A stretch of 64,000 nt of DNA from Janthinobacterium sp. TND4EL3. GTDB lineage: Bacteria; Pseudomonadota; Gammaproteobacteria; Burkholderiales; Burkholderiaceae_D. Location of the stretch: assembly GCF_900156175.1 (NCBI RefSeq), contig NZ_FTMV01000008.1, positions 186,001-250,000 of the forward strand, given 5' to 3'. The notes beneath the pieces are model-generated. The model saw nothing but the letters and a program-made list of their open reading frames with translations, had not been told where the DNA came from and did no database searches. Within the stretch, counting starts at the first letter, position 1. Each line of letters opens with the position of its first letter. A program made the position numbers and the translations under genes. Positions 42,699 through 51,146 of this stretch are shown in pieces.

Positions 42699-43982
42699 TT
42701 AAAAACTGAGGCGCAGTGCCAGCGCCGCCAGGGTCACCAGCAACACAGGCAAGGTGAGGACGATGCCGACGCGGAAGTAGTAGCCCCAGGAGATGTGAAT
42801 CTTCTTACTGTCGAGAACATGCAGCCACAACAGGGTCGCCAGGCTGCCGATCGGGGTAATTTTCGGCCCCAGGTCACTGCCAATGACATTGGCATAAATC
42901 ATCGCCTCGCGCACGGCGCCTTGCGCCGAGGTCGGATCGATCGACAAGGCGCCGATTAGCACCGTCGGCATATTATTCATGATCGAGGACAGGACCGCCG
43001 TCAGCATACCAGTGCCCATGGCCGCGCCCCACACGCCATATTGGGCAAAATAATTGAACACGCCAGTCAGGTAGCCGGTCAGCCCCGCATTGCGCAAGCC
43101 GTAGACGACCAGGTACATGCCCAGCGAGAAAACGACAATCTGCCATGGTGCATTACGGATGACTTCACGCGTAGGAATTACGTGGCCTTTGGCAGCGACA
43201 GCCAGCAACAGCACGGCGCCGACGGCGGCCACGACACTGATCGGCACGCCCAGGCTCTCCAGCCAGAAAAAGCCGATCAAGAGCAGCGCCAGGACCAGCC
43301 AGCCAGCCTTGAAGGTCGCCATGTCGCGGATCGCGGCGCCGGGGCGTTTGAGCTGGGAGACGTCATAGTCTTGCGGGATGTCCTTGCGGAAAAACCACAT
43401 CAGAGCAAGCAGGGTCGCTATCACTGCCACCGCGTTGACCGGTACCATCACAGCCGCATACTCGGCAAAGCCGATCTTGAAATAGTCGGCCGAAACGATA
43501 TTGACCAGGTTCGACACCACCAGCGGCAGACTGGCCGTGTCGGCGATAAAGCCGGCCGCCATCACGAACGCCAAGGTCGCCTTGGCTGAAAACTTCAGTT
43601 CCAGCAGCATGGCGATCACGATAGGTGTCAGTATCAGCGCGGCACCATCGTTGGCAAACAACGCAGCGAAAGCGGCACCCAGCAGGACCAGCAAGACGAA
43701 CAACTTGCGGCCGCTGCCACCGCCCCAACGTGCCACGTGCAGCGCGGCCCACTCGAAGAAGCCGGCCTTGTCGAGCAGCAGGCTGATGATGATGACGGCG
43801 ATAAACGTGCCGGTGGCATTCCAGACGATGTGCCAGACGACGGGAATGTCCGACAGCTGGATGACGCCAGCCAGCAGCGCGACGCCAGCGCCGATGGCCG
43901 CGCTCCAGCCAATACCCAGGCCACGCGGCTGCCAGATAACCAGTACCAGAGTCGCCAAGAAAATCAGGAAAGCAGTCAACAT
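42699..43982 (-). CDS. arsB: Arsenite efflux pump ArsB
   Basis: Arsenite/antimonite permease of 427 aa with twelve predicted membrane segments, the usual ArsB length. Typical stretches are '[20 protein letters not shown]', '[20 protein letters not shown]' and '[17 protein letters not shown]'. No arsA ATPase gene is present, so it should work as a proton-driven antiporter. It overlaps the upstream arsC stop by 7 bases. Confidence 0.95.
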   Translation of the reverse strand: MLTAFLIFLATLVLVIWQPRGLGIGWSAAIGAGVALLAGVIQLSDIPVVWHIVWNATGTFIAVIIISLLLDKAGFFEWAALHVARWGGGSGRKLFVLLVLLGAAFAALFANDGAALILTPIVIAMLLELKFSAKATLAFVMAAGFIADTASLPLVVSNLVNIVSADYFKIGFAEYAAVMVPVNAVAVIATLLALMWFFRKDIPQDYDVSQLKRPGAAIRDMATFKAGWLVLALLLIGFFWLESLGVPISVVAAVGAVLLLAVAAKGHVIPTREVIRNAPWQIVVFSLGMYLVVYGLRNAGLTGYLTGVFNYFAQYGVWGAAMGTGMLTAVLSSIMNNMPTVLIGALSIDPTSAQGAVREAMIYANVIGSDLGPKITPIGSLATLLWLHVLDSKKIHISWGYYFRVGIVLTLPVLLVTLAALALRLSF

Positions 43983-44485
43983 ACGCGTGCCTCCTTGGGG
44001 ACTGCCGGGGCAAAGACACTGGAAATGTTGTCGAGTTCAGCTTTCAGGCGTACCGGGTCATGCCGCAGTTGCTCTAGCGGCAAGGCGAAGAAAGCCTCGA
44101 TGCGTGCGCGCAGAATGCCATACGTCACCCGGAAAGCAGCGTCCTTTTCTGCGTCCGTCCCCGTGACATGGCCGGGATCGTCTACACCCCAGTGGCTTCT
44201 AAGCACTGGGCCCAGGTAGGCCGGGCACGTCTCGCCAGCGGCGCTGGCACACACGGTGATGACGATATCGGGCACGGAAGGCAGAGCGTCCCAGGACTTG
44301 CTGTAATACCCCAGGGTCGATATCTGCTCTTTGGCCAGCAACGCCAGTGCTCCTGGGTGCAGCGCCCCGGCCGGATGACTGCCTGCGCTCAGCGCATGCC
44401 AGCCTGCCGGCGCCAGGTGATTAAATGTGGCTTCAGCCAGGATAGAGCGGCATGAGTTGCCGGTACACAAAAAAAGAACGTTCAT
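43976..44485 (-). CDS. arsC: LMW-phosphatase-type arsenate reductase (copy 1)
   Basis: Arsenate reductase of 169 aa related to low-molecular-weight protein tyrosine phosphatases. The P-loop '[17 protein letters not shown]' has the nucleophile Cys, and the redox cysteines lie in '[14 protein letters not shown]'. It uses thioredoxin or mycothiol-independent systems. It shares the fold with its neighbour at 44555 but is clearly diverged from it. A strong hairpin lies between the two. Confidence 0.92.
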   Translation of the reverse strand: MNVLFLCTGNSCRSILAEATFNHLAPAGWHALSAGSHPAGALHPGALALLAKEQISTLGYYSKSWDALPSVPDIVITVCASAAGETCPAYLGPVLRSHWGVDDPGHVTGTDAEKDAAFRVTYGILRARIEAFFALPLEQLRHDPVRLKAELDNISSVFAPAVPKEARVC

Positions 44486-44513
44486 GATGTTATCGAAAAA
44501 TAGTGAAAATTAA

Positions 44514-44540
44514 GGCATGCCCGTCATCTACGGGCATGCC
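44514..44540 (-). terminator. Intrinsic terminator inside the ars operon
   Basis: Perfect 11-bp arms GGCATGCCCGT and ACGGGCATGCC with a 5-base loop, followed on the minus strand by TTAATTTTC. It lies 14 bases after the arsC copy 2 stop and 28 bases before arsC copy 1. This should reduce, not abolish, expression of the downstream genes. Confidence 0.7.
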
Positions 44541-44554
44541 GGGGCGCACGTCCG

Positions 44555-45055
44555 CTAGACGGCGCTTTGGCCGATTGCTTTGATCTCATGCTGGATCGCA
44601 TTTTTTTCTAACATGTGCAGCGGCAAGCTGACGAAGACGTTCATTCGGGTCATTATCTGACGGAACACCTTGTGAAATACCGCGCGCTTTTCTTCGTCGG
44701 TACCGGTGGCTGCAGCCGGGTCTTCAAAGCCCCAGTGCGCCGAGAGCGGATGGCCTGGCCAGTAAGGGCAGACCTCGCCGGCGGCGTTGTCGCACACAGT
44801 AATGATGAAATCCATGTGCGGTGCGTCTGCGGTACCGAATTCATCCCAACTCTTGCTGCGCAGTTTGTCGAGCGGATAGCCGGTCGCTTCAATTTGCTCA
44901 ATGGCGAATGGGTTGACGCTACCGCCCGGGTGGCTGCCAGCCGAAAATCCGCGGAAGCGGCCTTTTCCCATGGTAGAGACAAGCGCTTCTGCCATCACGC
45001 TACGGGCTGAGTTGCCGGTACAGAGGAACAACACGTTGTACACTTTTTCGGTCAT
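44555..45055 (-). CDS. arsC: LMW-phosphatase-type arsenate reductase (copy 2)
   Basis: Second LMW-type arsenate reductase, 166 aa, with the P-loop '[18 protein letters not shown]' and the redox Cys residues in 'IITVCDNAAGEVCPYWPG'. The start at 45055 has an excellent AAGGAG ribosome binding site. It follows arsR by 58 bases, in a gap with a run of eight Gs (45083-45090). As first structural gene it is likely to be the most expressed reductase. Confidence 0.92.
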   Translation of the reverse strand: MTEKVYNVLFLCTGNSARSVMAEALVSTMGKGRFRGFSAGSHPGGSVNPFAIEQIEATGYPLDKLRSKSWDEFGTADAPHMDFIITVCDNAAGEVCPYWPGHPLSAHWGFEDPAAATGTDEEKRAVFHKVFRQIMTRMNVFVSLPLHMLEKNAIQHEIKAIGQSAV

Positions 45056-45113
45056 GACGACTCCTTTAATCACTGCGTTGGTGGGGGGGGCGATTCAATT
45101 TGTACGTTTGGAT

Positions 45114-45440
45114 TCATGCGGCATCACAGGCTGCGCCTTGCGCAGTAGTGCAAGGCGCGCCGCCGCAGCAGTTTTCGGTCAAAAATCCGATCAGGGCATT
45201 CATGCTGTCGATATGCGCGGCGTAGATGACAAAGCGTCCATCTTGGCGCGGCACGATCAGGTCCGCGTGCACCAGTTCCTTCAAGTGAAATGACAGGGAA
45301 GATGGCGGGATGCCCAGCTGTTCGGCAATCTTCGTTGCCGCCATCCCTTGCGGTCCGGTCTGGACAAGCAAGCGAAAGATGGCCAGGCGTGACTCCTGGG
45401 CCAGTGCCGCCAACGCAGCGATGACATTTTTAGTTTCCAT
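45114..45440 (-). CDS. arsR: ArsR-family arsenic repressor
   Basis: Winged-helix repressor of 108 aa. The DNA-binding helix is 'MAATKIAEQLGIPPSSLSFH' and ends 'LKELVHADLIVPRQDGRF'. Cysteines in 'ENCCGGAPCTTAQGAACDAA' at the C-terminus are the probable As(III) site, as in other ArsR proteins with C-terminal cysteine pairs; the classical ELCVCDL motif is absent. AAGGAG ribosome binding site. It should repress the whole leftward operon from the operator upstream. Confidence 0.93.
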   Translation of the reverse strand: METKNVIAALAALAQESRLAIFRLLVQTGPQGMAATKIAEQLGIPPSSLSFHLKELVHADLIVPRQDGRFVIYAAHIDSMNALIGFLTENCCGGAPCTTAQGAACDAA

Positions 45441-45453
45441 GTGCACTCCTTTT

Positions 45454-45497
45454 AATTTCATAATTCCATAATTCCATAATAATCGAAATATGAAATT
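45454..45497. promoter_or_regulatory. Operator region of arsR
   Basis: Perfect 9-bp arms AATTTCATA (45454-45462) and TATGAAATT (45489-45497) flank an AT-rich centre in which ATAATTCC is repeated. It lies 14 bases upstream of arsR, where ArsR dimers bind in other systems. The repeats also contain TATAAT-like sequences for the promoter. Confidence 0.65.
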
Positions 45498-46002
45498 AAT
45501 GTAAACCTATTTTTATGCGCGTCTATGATTCACCTTGGTACGGAACTCTTGTCGTCCGGGTCTCCTCCAGACGTATCGACATACCAATTAGCTGAATCTT
45601 CGTACTCAGTGGCAGAGGTGTGTGTCTCTCAGCAAGTTGGAAACTTTGGTATCGCACGTATCTGGCGACAAACGACTTATCGAGAGGTAATAAGCTGCTC
45701 AATCAAATGGCGGTAGCAAAGGCGATTGGCTGATAGCGCTTAAAGCGAATGCTTGGCGGCTGCAACGACGGCATGCCTATCTTCACACTCGACCTACTCT
45801 TGATAAACCATTGCTGCGCCTAGCATGTTGCCGCAAGAAAGTCGCGGTTCCACTTCGAACCTACTACCTTAATCAAATTATTAAGGTTTCTGTAATGTAA
45901 ATGTAATGTTTCCGTCATTCGGGTGTGCGGGTCACCTACGTAGAATAGCTTCATCGGATCCGCAACCTCATTCACCCGCACCTGAAAAATAAGGACATCC
46001 CA
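45498..46002. other. Intergenic region with response-regulator-type direct repeats
   Basis: About 500 bases without a convincing gene; a 63-codon frame at 45525 has neither a good ribosome binding site nor a protein-like composition. Two TGTAATG repeats at 45891-45897 and 45902-45908 are 11 bases apart, as expected for an OmpR-family regulator binding on one face of the helix. They lie 95 bases before the czcE-like gene and may serve CopR/CzcR control. Confidence 0.45.
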
Positions 46003-46347
46003 ATGAAATCCCTCAAAGCAAACATCATCGTCGTTTTCGCTGTCATCGCGCTCAGCCCCCTCGCCGCGATGGCACACCAAGGCGAAATGCACTCGAATCC
46101 TGCGTTTGGCAGTGCTGCTCCGGCGCCGGCCGCCACGCGCACTATCACGATTTCATCGACTACGAAGTATGTGAATGTCGCCCAGGGCGACGTCGTCAAG
46201 TTTGATGTGGATGGTAAGACGTTCACTTGGCAGTTCGATACACTGCGAGCCAATTCGAGCTTTGACTTTTCGGCAATTGCGCCGTCTGGCGTGAATACCC
46301 ACGGCGTACGTGTGTATGTGGCACCTAACCCGACCTACGCCAACTAA
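46003..46347 (+). CDS. CzcE-like periplasmic copper-binding protein
   Basis: Exported protein of 114 aa with signal peptide (ends 'AAMAHQG'). The domain 'TTKYVNVAQGDVVKFDVDGK' and 'TFTWQFDT', then 'APSGVNTHGVRVYVAPNPTY', matches the CzcE family, whose C. metallidurans member binds copper in the periplasm and changes shape on binding. His residues near the mature N-terminus could be ligands. It stands alone between the ars and cop operons, convergent to the NTF2-like gene. Confidence 0.82.
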   Translation: MKSLKANIIVVFAVIALSPLAAMAHQGEMHSNPAFGSAAPAPAATRTITISSTTKYVNVAQGDVVKFDVDGKTFTWQFDTLRANSSFDFSAIAPSGVNTHGVRVYVAPNPTYAN

Positions 46348-46386
46348 CTACATGTACGTCCGCCAGTGTACTGCTGGCTCATGAAG

Positions 46387-46815
46387 TTACTGAGATTTGC
46401 GGGACGACCAGTGCAGATGAAAGATGACCCATTGATCGCCCTGTTTTTCGAGCAAAGCTGTTTCTGTGCCGAGTAAGTGCACATTTTTGCCCTGGAATTG
46501 TCCTGTGGTCTCTGTTTCCTGCATCACGACGGCCAGGTTTCCGTCAATACGTTCGTTTTGTTTTAGGACTTTGCTTTTAGTGGCCTTAGCAAAGGCGGTA
46601 TCGGCTGGCAGGTGATGGCCAGCGTATTCATCACGTGAACGTTCAACATGCCCAGATTCGTAAATTTTAATTTCCGGGCTAAGCAAAGTGCTCGCCTGCT
46701 CGGACTTGCCGCTGGCGAGTGCTTCGTGAAATGCAGCAACAGTTTCAGTTGGTGTGGCGGCGTATAAGGGAAGACTGAATATGGAAATAGCAAGAAGGGA
46801 AGTCAGTTGGCGCAC
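46387..46815 (-). CDS. Exported NTF2/SnoaL-like protein
   Basis: Periplasmic protein of 142 aa with signal peptide (ends 'PLYAATP') and an NTF2-like fold: 'ETVAAFHEALASGKSEQAST' at the start and 'DQWVIFHLHWSSR' at the end, as in DUF4440/SnoaL proteins. Such proteins are frequent in copper clusters; function unknown. Its promoter region adjoins the CueR-type promoter of the cop operon, which points the other way. Confidence 0.8.
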   Translation of the reverse strand: MRQLTSLLAISIFSLPLYAATPTETVAAFHEALASGKSEQASTLLSPEIKIYESGHVERSRDEYAGHHLPADTAFAKATKSKVLKQNERIDGNLAVVMQETETTGQFQGKNVHLLGTETALLEKQGDQWVIFHLHWSSRKSQ

Positions 46816-46926
46816 GAGGTCTCCAGTGTTTTTGTTTATATGATGAATTGCAGTGGTGGAATTAAATCAGCGGGCGGTGATTGTGGCAAGGTGGAAGTGA
46901 AAATACTCTGGCAAACTGAAATTCGC

Positions 46927-46957
46927 TTGACCTTCCGTTCATTGGAAGGTGTAGCGT
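46927..46957 (+). promoter_or_regulatory. CueR-type promoter of the cop operon
   Basis: -35 TTGACC (46927-46932) and -10 TAGCGT (46952-46957) are 19 bp apart. Between and overlapping the -35 lies the perfect CueR dyad, arms ACCTTCC (46930-46936) and GGAAGGT (46944-46950) with 7 bases between, as at E. coli copA. It points to the genes from 47275 onward. Confidence 0.8.
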
Positions 46958-47274
46958 GAGGAAGCAATTTCATTTCGGGTGGTTCGGGAAATGTACAAGC
47001 AACTCGGTTGACCATCACAGGGAAGATACTGCAGATGAATTTCATGCTGACGCACATTGTAAGCAACCTGGCCCAGGTAAGGTGCAGGACAGCGTACGCC
47101 TTGCTTTACCTTTGGAGGCAACGCCATGGAGCTGACAATGGTCATTACTCGTTCCTCGCGCCCCTTGAGCTCCCTTCACACCACTTTCCCCGCCGCTTGC
47201 TGAAATCATGCACTGGCGTTCGCCTCATATCGTGCTGTATCCACCCAATTACCAGTCAATTTTGAAAGAGAATC
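46958..47274 (+). other. Long leader of the cop operon
   Basis: About 320 bases between the CueR-type promoter and the first gene. A GGAGG followed by ATG at 47126 looks like a start site, but its frame does not look like a protein for long. The stretch may be the remains of a deleted first gene. No riboswitch is recognised. Confidence 0.4.
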
Positions 47275-47628
47275 ATGCAACGCTTCCACTTATTGCTTCT
47301 GGCAACGGTTAGCTTCTCGCCGGTTGTCTATGCACAATCCGCTCAGCCCGCTAGCACCACTGCGGCGGTGACAGATGCCAATGCCACGGTGCCGCCGCTG
47401 AAATATGTCTCTGCTTTTGCTGATGTTAAGCCGATTGGGGAGCCCCAAACATCTCCAGATAGGGCCTGGATTCAGGCAAATCAAGAAGTCATCAGTGGCT
47501 CTCAGCATGGCACTCAGGGGGACATGTCGATGGAAATGGCGCCCGGTACAAAAGGCCAGGAAAACCCCAAGCCGCCTTCGGCGAGCGATCCGCACAAGGG
47601 CCATCAAATGAACATGAAAGGCAAATAG
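47275..47628 (+). CDS. Small exported Met/His-containing protein
   Basis: Exported protein of 117 aa with signal peptide (ends 'VVYAQS'). The C-terminal half contains 'GDMSMEMAPG' and 'DPHKGHQMNMKGK', Met- and His-rich segments that would bind Cu(I). No family recognised. It precedes the OMF gene by one base and is the first gene of the copper operon; a periplasmic copper-binding role is inferred. Confidence 0.68.
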   Translation: MQRFHLLLLATVSFSPVVYAQSAQPASTTAAVTDANATVPPLKYVSAFADVKPIGEPQTSPDRAWIQANQEVISGSQHGTQGDMSMEMAPGTKGQENPKPPSASDPHKGHQMNMKGK

Positions 47629-47629
47629 C

Positions 47630-49015
47630 ATGAAGCGATTATCGTTGCCGACACCCAATCGGGTAGCCACTGTATTCGGCGTGGTATTTCTTGCAGGTTG
47701 TGCCAGCTTTTCACCGGATGGTGGCTTAAATGATGTCTCTCGGCTAACGCAAGAGCGGATTGGGCAAGTCAAGCCCTTCACGAAAGAGACTCTGAAAGAC
47801 AGCCAGCAGTCCAATACACAGGTGCAGTCCTTGCTGTCCGCACCACTTACGCCTGAATCTGCTGTCCAGATTGCGCTGCTCAATAATGCAGCCCTGAAGG
47901 TCTCCTTCGCTGAATTGGGGGTCTCGGAGGCTGAGTTTGTACAAGCTGGACGGATGCGCAATCCAAGTTTTAGTTTTGGCCGCGTCAGCGGCGGTGGCGA
48001 CGCTGAAATCGATCGCAGTGTGATGTTTGATATTGCGGGCCTGCTGACGCTGCCCACGCGTCGCCGCATTGAGCAAGGACGCTTTGAGCAAGCCAAGTTG
48101 CTAACAGCTGCTCAGGCTGTGCAGTTGGCGGCAGAAACCCGTCGGGCATATTTTATGGCCGTTGCGGCGGCCCAATCGGCCGCTTTCGCGGAGCAAGTGC
48201 GTGGTGCCGCCGAGGCATCATCGCAACTCGCCGACAGCATGACCAAGGTTGGAAACTGGAGCACACTTGATCAGGCCCGTGAGCGTGCGTTTTACCAAGA
48301 TGCGTTGACACAATTAGCGAGGACCAGGCATGAAGCAACAGCCACGCGCGAACAGCTCATTCGCCTCCTGGGCCTGTGGGGAGAGCAGCAAAATTTCGTC
48401 CTGCCGGACCGATTGCCTCCTCTGCCGGAAAGGCCGCAGGAAATGAACAATGCGGAAGCACAGGCAATGTCGCAACGCCTCGATATGCTGTCGGCCCGCC
48501 GCGAAACCGAAGCGACGGCCGCGGCACTTGGCTTAACAAAGGCAACTGGCTTCATCAACGTTTTTGATGCCGGCTACGCCAATAAGAGTACGACAGGCTT
48601 GCCACGCGAGAACGGCTACCAGATTTCCCTTGAATTACCGATCTTCGATTGGGGTGGCGCCAAGGTCGCACGGGCGGAAGCGCTTTATATGCAGTCCGTC
48701 CATCGCACCACCGACACCGCCGTGCGGGCGCGCTCAGAGGTGCGTGAGGCCTACTCCGCATACCGCACTAGCTATGACATCGCCCGTCATTATCGCGACG
48801 ATGTTGTGCCGCTGCGGAAAAAAATATCCGACGAGGTTCTGCTTCGCTACAACGGGATGCTTGCCAGCGTATTCGAATTGCTGGCGGACTCGCGCGAGCA
48901 ACTGGTGAGCGTGAATACCGCCATCGAAACCCAGCGCGACTTTTGGATAGCGGAAACCAAACTTCAATCCGCCATCAACGGTGGAAGTACGAACGATACA
49001 AGGGCCATGCCATGA
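47630..49015 (+). CDS. TolC-family lipoprotein (copper operon)
   Basis: Outer-membrane factor of 461 aa with a lipobox ('VVFLAGCASF') instead of a simple signal peptide, then two OEP repeats ('LLNNAALKVSFAELGVSEAE' and 'YQISLELPIFDWGGAKVARA'). No RND pump is encoded next to it; the same arrangement of an OMF with a multicopper oxidase is known from other copper islands. The stop overlaps the start of the multicopper oxidase gene by four bases. Confidence 0.87.
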   Translation: MKRLSLPTPNRVATVFGVVFLAGCASFSPDGGLNDVSRLTQERIGQVKPFTKETLKDSQQSNTQVQSLLSAPLTPESAVQIALLNNAALKVSFAELGVSEAEFVQAGRMRNPSFSFGRVSGGGDAEIDRSVMFDIAGLLTLPTRRRIEQGRFEQAKLLTAAQAVQLAAETRRAYFMAVAAAQSAAFAEQVRGAAEASSQLADSMTKVGNWSTLDQARERAFYQDALTQLARTRHEATATREQLIRLLGLWGEQQNFVLPDRLPPLPERPQEMNNAEAQAMSQRLDMLSARRETEATAAALGLTKATGFINVFDAGYANKSTTGLPRENGYQISLELPIFDWGGAKVARAEALYMQSVHRTTDTAVRARSEVREAYSAYRTSYDIARHYRDDVVPLRKKISDEVLLRYNGMLASVFELLADSREQLVSVNTAIETQRDFWIAETKLQSAINGGSTNDTRAMP

Positions 49016-50403
49016 TTTCACGTAGAGACTTTTTCAGAGGTGCCGGTGCTGTAGCGGTGAGTGCCGTTGCCGTTAGCAAGGCTGGTGCCGCGTCATTGCC
49101 TGAGGCGATGTTGATGGACAATGCCAAGACACACATTCCCCCGGGGCCCCCCACTGGACGGCCCTACAATCCGGTCGTGACCCTGAACGGCTGGTCATTG
49201 CCATGGCGCATGAAAAATGGCGTAAAGGAATTCCATCTGGTGGCCGAACCCGTGGTGCGTGAACTTGCACCAGGAATGAAAGCCAACCTGTGGGGCTATA
49301 ACGGTCAATCCCCAGGTCCGACAATTGAAGTGGTCGAAGGTGACCGTGTGCGTATTTTCGTGACCAACAAGTTACCTGAGCACACCAGTGTTCATTGGCA
49401 TGGCCAGCGACTGCCGAACGGCATGGATGGCGTCACGGGCCTCAATCAACCAGGTATCGCTCCTGGAAAGACTTTCGTCTACGAATTCGAGGCCAAACGG
49501 CCAGGTACGTTTATGTACCATCCCCACGCCGACGAGATGGCCCAAATGGCGATGGGGATGATGGGCTTCTGGGTGACCCATCCAAAGGATCCTTCGCTCC
49601 ATGCGGTGGACCGCGATTTCGTCTTCCTGCTCAACGCGTACGACGTAGAGCCGGGAAGCTATACGCCGAAGATCAACACCATGCTGGACTTCAACCTGTG
49701 GACATTCAATAGCCGCGTCTTCCCCGGCATTGATTCATTGCCGGTGCGCCAAGGTGACAAGGTACGTATCCGTGTCGGTAACCTGACGATGACGAATCAT
49801 CCTATTCACATTCATGGCCATGAATTTTTCGTTACTGGTACGGATGGCGGCTGGACTCCACCAGCGTCGCGCTGGCCTGAAGTCACCACCGATGTCGCCG
49901 TTGGACAAATGCGCGCCATCGAGTTCGTCGCTACCGACCTGGGTGACTGGGCACTTCACTGCCATAAATCCCACCATACCATGAATGCAATGGGCCACTC
50001 GGTACCGACAATGATTGGCGTCAACCATCGCGGGGTTGCAGAGAAAATTAACAAAATCGTTCCTGAATATATGGTGATGGGCGACAAGGGCGGCTCCATG
50101 GGAGGCATGGAAATGCCTTTGCCCGACAACACTTTACCGATGATGTCGGGCGAGGGTCCGTTCGGTGGGGTTGAGATGGGGGGCATGTTTACCGTCTTGA
50201 AGGTGCGCAAGGACCAGAAGCGCGGCGACTACTCCGATCCTGGCTGGTACAAGCATCCGGCCGGAACCGTAGCATACGAGTGGACGGGCGCCCTTCCTGA
50301 GCCAGAACGTGCAACTAACGCTGGGGGGCAGTCGATGCCAACGATGAATAAACCCAATATTGAAGTTACTGTTCGTAAACCGACCGGACATAGCGGTCAC
50401 TAA
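49012..50403 (+). CDS. Multicopper oxidase (copper resistance)
   Basis: Periplasmic multicopper oxidase of 463 aa exported by the Tat pathway (signal 'MISRRDFFRGAG'). All four copper-binding His clusters are visible: 'HWHGQ', 'HPHAD', 'HPIHIHGHEF' and 'HCHKSHHTMNAMGH'. It probably oxidises Cu(I) to the less toxic Cu(II) in the periplasm; related oxidases are CopA/PcoA or CueO, but the length and Met content fit neither exactly. A Met-rich tail region (residues ~370-400, 'GGSMGGMEMP') could bind Cu(I). Confidence 0.9.
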   Translation: MISRRDFFRGAGAVAVSAVAVSKAGAASLPEAMLMDNAKTHIPPGPPTGRPYNPVVTLNGWSLPWRMKNGVKEFHLVAEPVVRELAPGMKANLWGYNGQSPGPTIEVVEGDRVRIFVTNKLPEHTSVHWHGQRLPNGMDGVTGLNQPGIAPGKTFVYEFEAKRPGTFMYHPHADEMAQMAMGMMGFWVTHPKDPSLHAVDRDFVFLLNAYDVEPGSYTPKINTMLDFNLWTFNSRVFPGIDSLPVRQGDKVRIRVGNLTMTNHPIHIHGHEFFVTGTDGGWTPPASRWPEVTTDVAVGQMRAIEFVATDLGDWALHCHKSHHTMNAMGHSVPTMIGVNHRGVAEKINKIVPEYMVMGDKGGSMGGMEMPLPDNTLPMMSGEGPFGGVEMGGMFTVLKVRKDQKRGDYSDPGWYKHPAGTVAYEWTGALPEPERATNAGGQSMPTMNKPNIEVTVRKPTGHSGH

Positions 50404-50426
50404 TTTTTTAACTGAAAGGAAACATC

Positions 50427-50756
50427 ATGAAAAACCTGCACAAAGTTGTATTGGCAACCTTGATTGGCCTGTCTTCCGTGGCAACCACCTCCGTGGCGTT
50501 CGCCCAGCAGCTGAGCGCCTCCGCGACGCAAGACGCGATGAGCGAAGGGGAAATTAAGAAAGTGGATAAGGACGCCGGCAAGCTGACCATCAAGCATGGT
50601 GAGCTGAAGAACCTGGGCATGCCAGGGATGACCATGATGTTCAAAGTCAAAGAGCCGTCAATGCTCGACAAGGTCAAACAAGGGGACAAAGTACGTTTCG
50701 TCGTGGAAAAAGTTGGTGGCGCACTCACGGTCACCTCCATCGAGGCAGTAAAGTAA
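50427..50756 (+). CDS. CusF-like periplasmic copper-binding protein
   Basis: Exported protein of 109 aa with signal peptide (ends 'SVAFAQQ') and a CusF domain: 'EGEIKKVDKDAGKLTIKHGE' followed by 'GMPGMTMMFKVK', where the His and Met residues bind Cu(I)/Ag(I). It lies 24 bases after the oxidase gene. A separate CusF domain is fused to CusB at 59510, so the island has two. Confidence 0.88.
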   Translation: MKNLHKVVLATLIGLSSVATTSVAFAQQLSASATQDAMSEGEIKKVDKDAGKLTIKHGELKNLGMPGMTMMFKVKEPSMLDKVKQGDKVRFVVEKVGGALTVTSIEAVK

Positions 50757-50777
50757 ATTTAACAACGAAAGTAGAAG

Positions 50778-51146
50778 ATGAAGACCCTGCGGAACATTAT
50801 TCTTGCCACGTCCATATTGGCGGCAACGCTGGCTACCCCATTTGCATTGGCACATGCGAGCTTGAAGAGCTCCAATCCCGAGGCGGGTGCCTCCCTGGCA
50901 GTTGCACCGAAAGAGATTGCGCTGACCTTCAACGAGAAGGTGGAAGAAGCCTTTAGCACGATCGTTCTGGCCGATGGCGAAGGCAAAACCGTCGCTGCAA
51001 ACAAGGCAAAGGTCGATGCCGCAAATCCAGCCATCTTACGCTTGGAAGTAGCAACATTGAACGCTGGCGCCTATACCGTGACCTGGGCGGTTGCCGGACA
51101 CGACGGACATCGTCGCAAAGGCGACTTTAAGTTCACGGTGAAATAA
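50778..51146 (+). CDS. copC: Copper resistance protein CopC
   Basis: Periplasmic copper-binding protein of 122 aa. The signal peptide ends in 'ALAHASLKSSNP', so the mature protein starts with a His that is a Cu(II) ligand; the second site is in 'GHDGHRRKGDFKF'. Works with CopD in copper uptake or transfer. It is directly followed by copD. Confidence 0.92.
   Translation: MKTLRNIILATSILAATLATPFALAHASLKSSNPEAGASLAVAPKEIALTFNEKVEEAFSTIVLADGEGKTVAANKAKVDAANPAILRLEVATLNAGAYTVTWAVAGHDGHRRKGDFKFTVK

Noticed and set aside
45083..45090. Run of eight Gs between arsC and arsR
   Set aside because: Considered as a slippage site for phase variation, but it lies outside a reading frame and outside promoter elements.
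45525..45716. Frame of 63 codons between arsR and the czcE-like gene
   Set aside because: No ribosome binding site and no protein-like pattern.
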